This document shows positions 35,013 through 42,327 of a DNA stretch of 64,000 bases, piece by piece; position 1 is the first letter of the stretch; each line of letters begins with the position of its first letter. A program made the translations under genes and the position numbers. This DNA is from JAVBMU01 sp031552185 (lineage in GTDB: Bacteria > Actinomycetota > Actinomycetes > Actinomycetales > Cellulomonadaceae): NCBI GenBank assembly GCA_031552185.1, contig JAVBMU010000076.1, positions 3,427 through 67,426 on the forward strand, in the 5' to 3' direction. The notes under the pieces are model-generated. The model was not told the origin of the DNA. It worked only from the letters and a program-made list of their open reading frames with translations, and made no database searches.

Positions 35013-36393
35013 TTTCGACGGGCTGGTAGGTCGCCTAAAAAAATCTGCCATCGACGCCTGGATGCGCGGCGCGAAAGCGGGTCAGTGGGCCATCCTGCAC
35101 GGGCGTTACGAAATGGCCTCCGGCGGTGCAACTTACTTTGTGACGCGCCCCGACGACAATGGCGAAGGTGGCGGCGTTCTAGGCTGCGACAGGCCCCAGA
35201 CGCCGGGTGCCCCGGCCGACTATCACCAGGTGGACCGGTTCCAGTCCGAGTTCGAAGGTGTGCGCGCGACCATCGACGCCATCGTCGGACCCTGGCGGTT
35301 CCTGCCCGAACCGGGCGAGATCGCCGCAGTCCTCGAGAACTGCAAGGACGTGACGATCAGGCTCGCCGGTGCCGCGACAACCGCAGACGGGCAGGCGGTC
35401 GGCGGAGGAAGCCTCGGCGGGTTCTTGAAGTCAATCGAACAGACCTGCTCGGCAATGTCCGGCCACACGATCGACACGTTCAAGTCCAAGTTCGTCAACC
35501 AACTGGGCCGGACAGTTGAGGGCTTTCACGCGATCTCGATCGTCAGCGGAGCCGCTGTCGGCGGGCAGCACGGCTTGTGGCGCGAGACTCGGGGCGCAGT
35601 CGCCGGAATCCTGGACAACGCCCGAAAGAAGTTCGACCTCGTCGCGCAGAGGTCCGGCGGTAACTGGAAGGAGACTCTCGAAGCGTTCAAGTGGGTCTGG
35701 AAAGGGGTGGAACTTTTCGCCGGCGGCACGCTGCCGGTCAAGGCGGTCTCCCTCGGAATCCAGTTTCTCCAGAACGGCGGGCCAAAAACTCCCGAACTCG
35801 ACGAGAATTTCGACTCCTACGAGCGGGTCCTGGCCGTTCTCGTCAAGATGCTCGACGTGTTGAACAATCAAATCAAGGCCGAGGAACAGAAAATCCGGAA
35901 TAACCTCCTCGACAACTTCGGCGGGATCACGCGGCACAAGACGTCCTACGATCTGACGCAGTTTCCCATCCCGCCCGACAGCGACGTCATCATTGTCGAC
36001 CGCGACCTCACCCGCGGCATCGCCCGCACCCACATGCCGCTGATCGCCGACGAACTCGATGAGATCGCGAACCTCACCTTCGGCTGCCTCCCCGGCCGGG
36101 CGGTGCTGCGCGACGACCGGATCGGCATCGGCGAACGCGGCCCGAGCGACGAGGCCGGCAAGCTTCAATTCCTGCTCTACGAACTGCTCAAGGACCTCGC
36201 CTGGGAAGTGCGCAACGGCGCCCGAAACCTCGAACTCGCCGTCGCCGACATCCTCGACGGCGACGAGTCATCCGCCCAGGAACTCCGTCAGCTCGCCGAC
36301 CTCATCACGGCCGGCAGCCCCTACGACCCCTGGCGCGAACCCGAACCCACCCCCACCCCAAGACGCCCCAGCCGCGGCCCCGCCCCCGTGTAG
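34996..36393 (+). CDS. cassette gene B, copy 2: unrecognised 465-aa protein
   Basis: This paralogue of 32172-33563 is similar over its full length (about 70 per cent by eye, higher in the last third). The GTG has AGGAGG upstream. It shares LGGFLKSIEQTCSAMSG, HKTSYDLTQFPIPPDSDVII, IADELDEIANLTFGCLPGRA and DLAWEVRNGARNLELAVADI. The N-terminal 100 residues differ most (AKAGQWAILHGRYEMASGGA versus the copy-1 version). No known family is recognised. Duplication with retained coupling argues for function; nothing in the sequence gives a reaction. Confidence 0.75.
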   Translation: MPNYNDFDGLVGRLKKSAIDAWMRGAKAGQWAILHGRYEMASGGATYFVTRPDDNGEGGGVLGCDRPQTPGAPADYHQVDRFQSEFEGVRATIDAIVGPWRFLPEPGEIAAVLENCKDVTIRLAGAATTADGQAVGGGSLGGFLKSIEQTCSAMSGHTIDTFKSKFVNQLGRTVEGFHAISIVSGAAVGGQHGLWRETRGAVAGILDNARKKFDLVAQRSGGNWKETLEAFKWVWKGVELFAGGTLPVKAVSLGIQFLQNGGPKTPELDENFDSYERVLAVLVKMLDVLNNQIKAEEQKIRNNLLDNFGGITRHKTSYDLTQFPIPPDSDVIIVDRDLTRGIARTHMPLIADELDEIANLTFGCLPGRAVLRDDRIGIGERGPSDEAGKLQFLLYELLKDLAWEVRNGARNLELAVADILDGDESSAQELRQLADLITAGSPYDPWREPEPTPTPRRPSRGPAPV

Positions 36394-36465
36394 CGATCAC
36401 CGCCCACGCCCGTGATCCTGGCCGGATCCGCCCCGACCCGGCCATCGGGCGAGCCGGGGACGGCC

Positions 36466-36561
36466 AACGCCGGGCGCCGCACCGAATCCGATGGGTTTCG
36501 GTGCGGCGCCCGGCGTTGATGTGCGGCGCCGGGCGTTGATGTGCGGCGCCGGGCGTTCGCC
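36466..36561. repeat. family D hairpin: 21-bp perfect stem plus tandem arm units
   Basis: The 21 bases at 36466-36486 (AACGCCGGGCGCCGC and so on) pair perfectly with 36497-36517 across a 10-nt loop. The right arm is followed by two more copies of GTGCGGCGCCGGGCGTTGAT at 20-bp steps (36521, 36541). It lies between the convergent ends of gene B copy 2 and the ImmA gene, so it probably also terminates transcription. The unit differs from families A-C, but the 20-bp period and mirrored layout are the same. Confidence 0.8.
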
Positions 36562-36575
36562 GTCGTCGTCTCGGC

Positions 36576-37712
36576 TCAGGTCGAGCTGACGACGCTCAGC
36601 GCGGGCCGGTTCGGCGGGCTCGTCTGCCGGCTGCCGGGCAGCGGCACGCTCACCTGCCCGAACGTCAAGCCATGCAGTTCCAGGGGCTGGATCCCGAGTT
36701 CGCGCCACACGGCGCCGGGGCTGACGCCCTGGTCGCGCAGCGCGGCGAAGACCGTCGAGAACACCCTCGACCGCTCGCGCGGGATTCCGCCCGGCTCGCT
36801 CGTCCGGAAGCCGCGCTGGGTGAGTTGGACGCAGTTCTGCCGGTAACTCCAGTCGGTGAGTCGGCCGACGTCGTACAACCGCTTGGTCGCCGCCATCGCC
36901 GACACTCGGTAATAGCTGCGCAGGCGCAGGATTTGGGGCACCGCCGGCTCTCTACCGGCGTGCGCGAGCAGGTCGCGCCGAGGCATCAGGAAGGCCGACG
37001 CGAAGGCGTCGGCTTCCCGCTCGAGCTGCCGGCCGACCGTCCCGGCGTCATCGGCCGCGGCCGGGATGCGCGAGTGGAGCGTGAGGTGCGCCAGCTCGTG
37101 GGCCAGATCGAACCTGGACCGCTCGGCGGTCTTGGCCGTGGACAGGAACACGTAGGGCCGATCATTCAGCCAAAAACTGAAGGCGTCGACAGCTTCCGCG
37201 TCGGTCGGCAGGCTCAGCACCCGAACGCCGTGGGCCTCGCTGAGCTGGATCAAGTTCGGCAGCGGTTCCTCGCCCCGCCCCCACGCTGCGCGCAGCGCGG
37301 CCGCCCCCGATTCCGGGTCCTGCTGATCGAGGTCGGGGACGACGACGTCGGGCAGCGTGAACCGGTCCGCAATCCAGTCGTACAGCTCCGTCCCGATGCT
37401 CGCCGCGGCCCGGGCGGCCCCGAGCTGGGCCGCCGTCGCCCGCCGCCGGGCGCGGAAGAAACCCTGGTCGACGCCGATCGCGTGCCGCTCCGGCCGGACA
37501 AAGAACTCCGGCGCGACGCCGAGGGCGTCCGCCAGGTCACCCGCGCGGGAGCGGGGCGCCCCTTCGGTCTCGTACGTCTGCAGGATCCGCGTCGTCACGC
37601 AGAGCTTCGACGACAGCGCAACCTTGGACATGCCGCGGCGCTCCCGTGCCAGCCGGATCCGCGAAGGGCTCAACCGCGCCTCAGCGGGCCGCAATCTCAA
37701 ACTCGACGTCAT
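36576..37712 (-). CDS. XRE-type HTH regulator fused to ImmA/IrrE-like metallopeptidase
   Basis: The roughly 378-residue protein has an N-terminal helix-turn-helix (SPSRIRLARERRGMSKVALSSKLCVTTRILQTYETEG). A central region follows, then the gluzincin motif HELAH in FDLAHELAHLTLHS, with a downstream Glu in READAFASAFLMP. The C-terminal part (RLYDVGRLTDWSYRQNCVQL) is as in the family. Such proteins cleave repressors in phage or mobile-element switches, or act as toxin-antitoxin-like sensors. The start is the ATG at 37712 or the GTG at 37721; either way it overlaps the upstream gene by about 32-41 nt. Confidence 0.85.
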   Translation of the reverse strand: MTSSLRLRPAEARLSPSRIRLARERRGMSKVALSSKLCVTTRILQTYETEGAPRSRAGDLADALGVAPEFFVRPERHAIGVDQGFFRARRRATAAQLGAARAAASIGTELYDWIADRFTLPDVVVPDLDQQDPESGAAALRAAWGRGEEPLPNLIQLSEAHGVRVLSLPTDAEAVDAFSFWLNDRPYVFLSTAKTAERSRFDLAHELAHLTLHSRIPAAADDAGTVGRQLEREADAFASAFLMPRRDLLAHAGREPAVPQILRLRSYYRVSAMAATKRLYDVGRLTDWSYRQNCVQLTQRGFRTSEPGGIPRERSRVFSTVFAALRDQGVSPGAVWRELGIQPLELHGLTFGQVSVPLPGSRQTSPPNRPALSVVSST

Positions 37713-38343
37713 CGCCACCACCTGCGTCCCGGGGCACGATCAACTCGGCCCCGAACGTCCGCGCCGGAAGAATGATGCGCTCCCGCCAGGCGTCCACGAC
37801 GCCCCGGTCGCTGATGCGCATCGGAAGGGAAAGCTCAGCTCTCAACTCATCGTCCTGAGCGCGATAGTAGAGCAGGAACCAGGTCTCGACCGTGTCGACC
37901 TCGGCGGCGGCGAGGTCCGCGAGCAGCGCCATCAGGCTGAACTCCAGTTGGCCGTTGATCTGCACCGCGCGCGAGGACGCCTTGCCGCGCGGATTCGCCG
38001 TCCGCGGTGTCCGGTCCGCGAGACCGGTGTCCGCTGTCCCGCTCACGGGGATGATGCCGACCGTCCCACCCGGATCGATCGCCCGCGGCGAGTTCCGATC
38101 GTCGTTCACCGTCCAGCCGTCGGCGGCGAGCCCCTGGCGGAGCATGCGAACGGTCTCCATCCACCGCAAGGATCCCGCTGCCGTGACGGGACTGAAGCGA
38201 TCGGCCTGCCGGGCGGCGACGTCACCGGCATCGAGCGCGGCGGCGAGCCGGGCCGGGTCGACGCCGAGTTGGTCCAGTCGGCGGGCGACGGCACCGCCGG
38301 CATGAACCAGCGGTTCATGAATGGGACTGAACGCGTGCGACAT
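37681..38343 (-). CDS. hypothetical partner protein of the XRE-ImmA gene
   Basis: The 220-residue protein begins MSHAFSPIHEPLVHAGGAVARRLDQ at an ATG with GGAGG upstream. It is soluble and alpha/beta in appearance: the N-half has AARQADRFSPVTAAGSLRWM, the C-half VQINGQLEFSLMALLADLAAAEVDTVETWFLLYYRAQDDE and WRERIILPARTFGAELIVPR in adjoining segments. No family is recognised. Its 3' end overlaps the start of the XRE-ImmA gene, so the two are made together and may be a regulator/target or antitoxin/toxin-like pair. Confidence 0.65.
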   Translation of the reverse strand: MSHAFSPIHEPLVHAGGAVARRLDQLGVDPARLAAALDAGDVAARQADRFSPVTAAGSLRWMETVRMLRQGLAADGWTVNDDRNSPRAIDPGGTVGIIPVSGTADTGLADRTPRTANPRGKASSRAVQINGQLEFSLMALLADLAAAEVDTVETWFLLYYRAQDDELRAELSLPMRISDRGVVDAWRERIILPARTFGAELIVPRDAGGGDDVEFEIAAR

Positions 38344-38420
38344 GACGTCCTCCAAGGCGCGATCGGGGCCCCGCGATCGTCGCACACCCGTGTCGAAAAC
38401 CGGAAAACGCCCTGGTCCCG

Positions 38421-40310
38421 CTACTGGGTGCCGGCGCACTGGGTGCCGGCGGCGACGTCCCAGAACCGGATCGTCCCGTCGGAGCCGGTGGACACGGCGC
38501 GCCCGTGCGCTCCCCACGCCACCGAGGTGACCCATTCACGGTGGCCCGTCAGTTCGCGCAGCGGCGTCCCGTCTGCACCGAGGACCCGCACGAGGCCGTC
38601 GGCGCCGCCGGACAGGATGCGGCCGTCCGGTCCAATCGCCACCGCCCGCACGGCGCCGTCGTGCCGCGCGACCACGACACTTTGCGGCGGCGGATCGTCC
38701 GGACGGTGTCGAACCCGGGCCAACGCCGCCCGCAGACCGCGGCGACGCTCAGGCTGGTCGGCAGCGGGCCCGCCCGGGAGGCCCGGAGCCTCGGGTTTGC
38801 CAAGCGCGCCCGGAGCGGCCCAGATCCGCACCGTCCCGTCGTCGCCGCCCGACACGACCCGGCCGTCGGGGCACACCGCCACCGCGTTCACATCGGACTC
38901 GTGGCCCGTCAGCACCGCGATCGACGCCCCGGCGTGGTCCCAGATCCGCACCGCTCCCCCGTCGCCGCCGGACACGACGGAACCGTCCGGGGCCACCGCG
39001 ACCGCATTGGCGCGGTATTCGAAGCCCTCCAGCACCGCGAGCAGGGCGCCGTCCGCAGCCCAGATCCGCACCGTCGCATCCTCGCCGGTGGACACGACGG
39101 ACCGCCCGTCCGGGGCAACCGCGACCGCACGCACGTCGCCCTCGTGACCCGTGAGCACCGCGAGCGGGGCGCCGGTCGAGTCCCAGATCCGCACCGTCCC
39201 GTCGGCGCTGCCGGAGACGATGCGGCCGTCAGGCGCCAACGCCACCGAATACACGAGGTCCTCATGTCCCGCCAACACCACGACCGGGGTGCCACCCACC
39301 GGCCAGATCCGCACCGTCCCGTCCGAGCCCGCGGTCACGACGCGCCCATCCGGGCTTGCCGCCACCGCCTCGGCCTCGCCGTGGTGGGCCGGCCAGGCCA
39401 CCCCCGGGGCGCCGTCGGGACCCCAGATCCGCACCGTTCCGTCGTTGCCTCCGGACACCACCCGCCCGTCCGGGGTCACCGCCACCGCGGTGACCACGCC
39501 GTCGTGCCCCCGAAGCGTCGCGAGCGGCTCGCGTCCGGGACCCCAGATCCGCACCGCGCCGTCGTCGCCGCCGGACACCAGGAACCGGCCGTCCGGGGCC
39601 ACCGCCACCGCCGTCACATCGCAGTCGAGAGCGGTCATCGCGGCGAGCTGCACGCCGTCCGCGCTCCAAACCCGCACCGATCCGGCGCTCCCACCGGAGA
39701 TGATGCGACCATCGGAGCCCACCGCCAGCGCGGACACCCCGCCGTAGTGACCCTCAAGCACCGCGAGCTCGGCGCCGTCGGCGGCCCAGATCCGCACGGC
39801 TCCGCTCTCCCCGCCGGTGACGACGCGGCCATCGGGACACACCGCCACCGCATACACGTCCTCATCGTGGCCCTCGAGCACGGCGACTTCGGCGCCGTCC
39901 GCGGCCCGGATCCGCACCACCCCGCCCTCCCCGCCGGAGACGATGCGGCCATCGGGGAAGACCGCCACCGCGAACACCTCGTCAGCGAAATAGTCCTCGT
40001 TGACGTGCTCCTCGAAAACCACGACATCAGGGCTGGTGAGGCTCCAGATCCGGACCGTCCCGTCCGCGCTGCCGGACACCACCCGGCCGTCCGGGGCGAC
40101 GGCAAGCGCCGTGACCTCGAGCTCGTGCCCGATCAGCGTCCTGACCTCGGTGCCGTCGGCCGCCCAGATCCGTACCTTCTCGTCCTCGCCGCCGGACACG
40201 ATCCGCCCGTCCGGGCACACCGCCAGGGCCAGCACGGCTCCCGGGTGACCGGCATACGGTGCCGGGTCCGGCGCCGGGGGCAATTCCTCGGGCCACACTC
40301 CACTGCTCAC
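38421..40310 (-). CDS. WD40-repeat protein, 14 blades
   Basis: The roughly 629-residue protein consists almost entirely of WD40 units. Each has a VxIW or VRIW end and a GH (or AH) start, with repeated ALAVCPDGRIVSGGEDEKVRIW-like strands. I count 14 VRxW-type ends, enough for two seven-bladed propellers. No kinase, caspase or NB-ARC domain is attached. The start is uncertain: the GTG at 40310 has a GGAGGAGTCGGAGAG leader, while a GTG at 40481 would add 57 low-complexity residues. It is expected to be a protein-interaction scaffold; partners are unknown. Confidence 0.85.
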   Translation of the reverse strand: MSSGVWPEELPPAPDPAPYAGHPGAVLALAVCPDGRIVSGGEDEKVRIWAADGTEVRTLIGHELEVTALAVAPDGRVVSGSADGTVRIWSLTSPDVVVFEEHVNEDYFADEVFAVAVFPDGRIVSGGEGGVVRIRAADGAEVAVLEGHDEDVYAVAVCPDGRVVTGGESGAVRIWAADGAELAVLEGHYGGVSALAVGSDGRIISGGSAGSVRVWSADGVQLAAMTALDCDVTAVAVAPDGRFLVSGGDDGAVRIWGPGREPLATLRGHDGVVTAVAVTPDGRVVSGGNDGTVRIWGPDGAPGVAWPAHHGEAEAVAASPDGRVVTAGSDGTVRIWPVGGTPVVVLAGHEDLVYSVALAPDGRIVSGSADGTVRIWDSTGAPLAVLTGHEGDVRAVAVAPDGRSVVSTGEDATVRIWAADGALLAVLEGFEYRANAVAVAPDGSVVSGGDGGAVRIWDHAGASIAVLTGHESDVNAVAVCPDGRVVSGGDDGTVRIWAAPGALGKPEAPGLPGGPAADQPERRRGLRAALARVRHRPDDPPPQSVVVARHDGAVRAVAIGPDGRILSGGADGLVRVLGADGTPLRELTGHREWVTSVAWGAHGRAVSTGSDGTIRFWDVAAGTQCAGTQ

Positions 40311-40490
40311 GCCTGGATCTCTCCGACTCCTCCGACACGCCGCCGCCGATTTCTCCGCCGGCGATTCTCCGCCGGCGCCCGCTTCTCGGCCGCCGGCGGC
40401 GCCCACGCCGCCATTATGGCAGCTCAGGACCGCCTTTGGCGCGGTCGTCCCGGACGGCGCGAGGTTCGCCCGACGACGCACGTCACCGAC

Positions 40491-42209
40491 CTACCGGCAC
40501 GGACCGACGGCGACCCAAGGCCCGGCGGGATCCGCCCCGGGGACGGCGCCGCCCGTCGGGAGCAGGGTAATGTAGCGCACCCCCGCCCTGGACACGGCCT
40601 CGCCGATCCCGTACGTGACGGTGGGGCTCCACGGCGCGGGGCATTGCGGGCGCGAGGGCGGCGGCCCAGCCGTGCCGCACGGGCCGATCGGGAGCCAGTC
40701 CCGCGGAGACGCCGCCGGGTGCTTGTCGTGACTGAGCGTCCGGGCGCGATACTCAACGCCTTGGTGTGCCACCACGGCGCCGGGTGCGTACAGTCCCGCC
40801 GCGTACCACGGCGTCGCGCAAGAGGGGGCGACGCCGGGCCCCGGCCTCGCGACGCGCAGCACCTTCGCGAGCGCCGAGCCGAGTTGGTTCTGGTAATCGC
40901 CGGCCAGGTGCCACCACTGAGCGCCGCCGTAGCCCTGCTCCGCCAACCACTCTGCCTTCAAAGTGACCGACGCGGGCGTGTCGAGCGTCCACCACTGGTC
41001 GCCGTCCCACCGCCACGCGGCGCCGGTGGTCCGGTCGATGTACTCGCTGCCCACGGTGCGCAAGTGCCAGTACCACTCTGCGTCGAGGGTCGCCTGCGCC
41101 GGCTGCCACGCCCGGGCGCCGTCGCGCACCCCGGACCAGCCGCGTCCGTAGGTCGGTAGGCCGAGGTTGAGCTGCGCCCGCGGGGCACCCGCCTGCTCAT
41201 ACATCGCAAGGACGCGATCGGCCGACAGACTGGCGTGCGTCGGGTCCTGATGCAGGTTGGCCTGGTGACCGGTGAGATCGGGCTTGGGCGGCTCGCCGGG
41301 CTTGGTGGCCCTCGACGGGCCGTAGAAGTCGTAGCCGCTCACCGAGAGGAAGTCCACCGCCGCATACAGGCGCGGGTCGAGCCAGCCGCCGGCCTTCGCC
41401 ACCTGGCGGGAGGCCGGCGCGAAGGCGGACAACTCATAATGCGTCCCGGCCGGTGCCCGCTCGTCGAGCTGTTTGCGGAACTCCGCCATCAGGGCGACAA
41501 GTTGGTCCTGATCCGTGAACGCGACCGGCTCCCAGTCGATGTCGATGCCGTCGAACAGACCCGCCGCCGCGCCCGGGCCACCGCGGCCGCCGACGACGGG
41601 CAGATCGCCGTCGATGTACAGATCGAGGCAGGAATCGACGAACGCGGCGCGGGACTCCGGGGTCGCGCCGGCGGGCGTCAGGTTCTCGGGCCAATAGCCC
41701 GCGAGGGAGACCAGCACCTTGATCCCGGGGTGTTTGGCCTTCAGCTTGCGCAATTGATTGAACGTGCCCGCCAGCGGCTGATCGGGGGTATCGGCGCGGC
41801 CGTCGACGGAATCGGCCGCCGACACTGCCGTGGTGTAGTCGGCGGTCGAGATGGCGGAATCCTCGCTGAACATCGAGCCGGGCGGGGTGACCGCCTTCGC
41901 CTCGATGCTGCATTTCAGGTCGGAACTGACCTTGCCGAAGGCGTAGTTGATATGGGTGAGGTCGCCCGCCGCGCCGGTCCGGTCGAGCTTCGCGACGGTG
42001 TATCCGTACCAGGCGGCGGCCTCGTTCGGGTAATACCCGACGGCGCGGTATCCGTTGATCCCGTCGAAGTGGGTCGCCGGGACGGCGACCGACGTTGGTT
42101 GGCCGACGTCGCGAGCCCGGCCGACGGCGTCGTCGGCTGGGGCGGGCAGGCTGACGCCGAGGAACGTCGCGGACAATGCGACTGCGCATGCAGTGGCCCG
42201 ATGGCGCAT
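40491..42209 (-). CDS. secreted GH18 chitinase with two C-terminal chitin-binding modules
   Basis: The 572-residue protein has a signal peptide (MRHRATACAVALSATFLGVSL) and a GH18 catalytic barrel from about residue 55 (RAVGYYPNEAAAWYGYTVAKL). The active-site motif is DGIDIDWE with the catalytic Glu present. A long barrel follows up to GGAQWWHLAGDYQ. Two CBM5/12-like modules end the protein, each starting with Cys and an aromatic pair (ATPWYAAGLYAPGAVVAHQG, APWSPTVTYGIGEAV) and closing with GPC. It should hydrolyse chitin outside the cell. It is encoded upstream of the WD40 gene on the same strand. Confidence 0.93.
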   Translation of the reverse strand: MRHRATACAVALSATFLGVSLPAPADDAVGRARDVGQPTSVAVPATHFDGINGYRAVGYYPNEAAAWYGYTVAKLDRTGAAGDLTHINYAFGKVSSDLKCSIEAKAVTPPGSMFSEDSAISTADYTTAVSAADSVDGRADTPDQPLAGTFNQLRKLKAKHPGIKVLVSLAGYWPENLTPAGATPESRAAFVDSCLDLYIDGDLPVVGGRGGPGAAAGLFDGIDIDWEPVAFTDQDQLVALMAEFRKQLDERAPAGTHYELSAFAPASRQVAKAGGWLDPRLYAAVDFLSVSGYDFYGPSRATKPGEPPKPDLTGHQANLHQDPTHASLSADRVLAMYEQAGAPRAQLNLGLPTYGRGWSGVRDGARAWQPAQATLDAEWYWHLRTVGSEYIDRTTGAAWRWDGDQWWTLDTPASVTLKAEWLAEQGYGGAQWWHLAGDYQNQLGSALAKVLRVARPGPGVAPSCATPWYAAGLYAPGAVVAHQGVEYRARTLSHDKHPAASPRDWLPIGPCGTAGPPPSRPQCPAPWSPTVTYGIGEAVSRAGVRYITLLPTGGAVPGADPAGPWVAVGPCR

Positions 42210-42327
42210 GAGAAAACCCTCTCGTTCGCAGGTGCTACTTGACGCAGCATGCTCGGACGAGCGGTGCCGGCGGTAGCGGGAAGACCCGGAACAATCCGGC
42301 TCGCCGCACGTCGACAGCGGCGCGACG

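Noticed and set aside
32172..36393. Gene B as a WXG100/ESX substrate
   Set aside because: The protein is helical and one copy has a QW pair, but there is no WXG turn at mid-length of a 100-aa protein, no YxxxD/E tail, and no ESX genes nearby.
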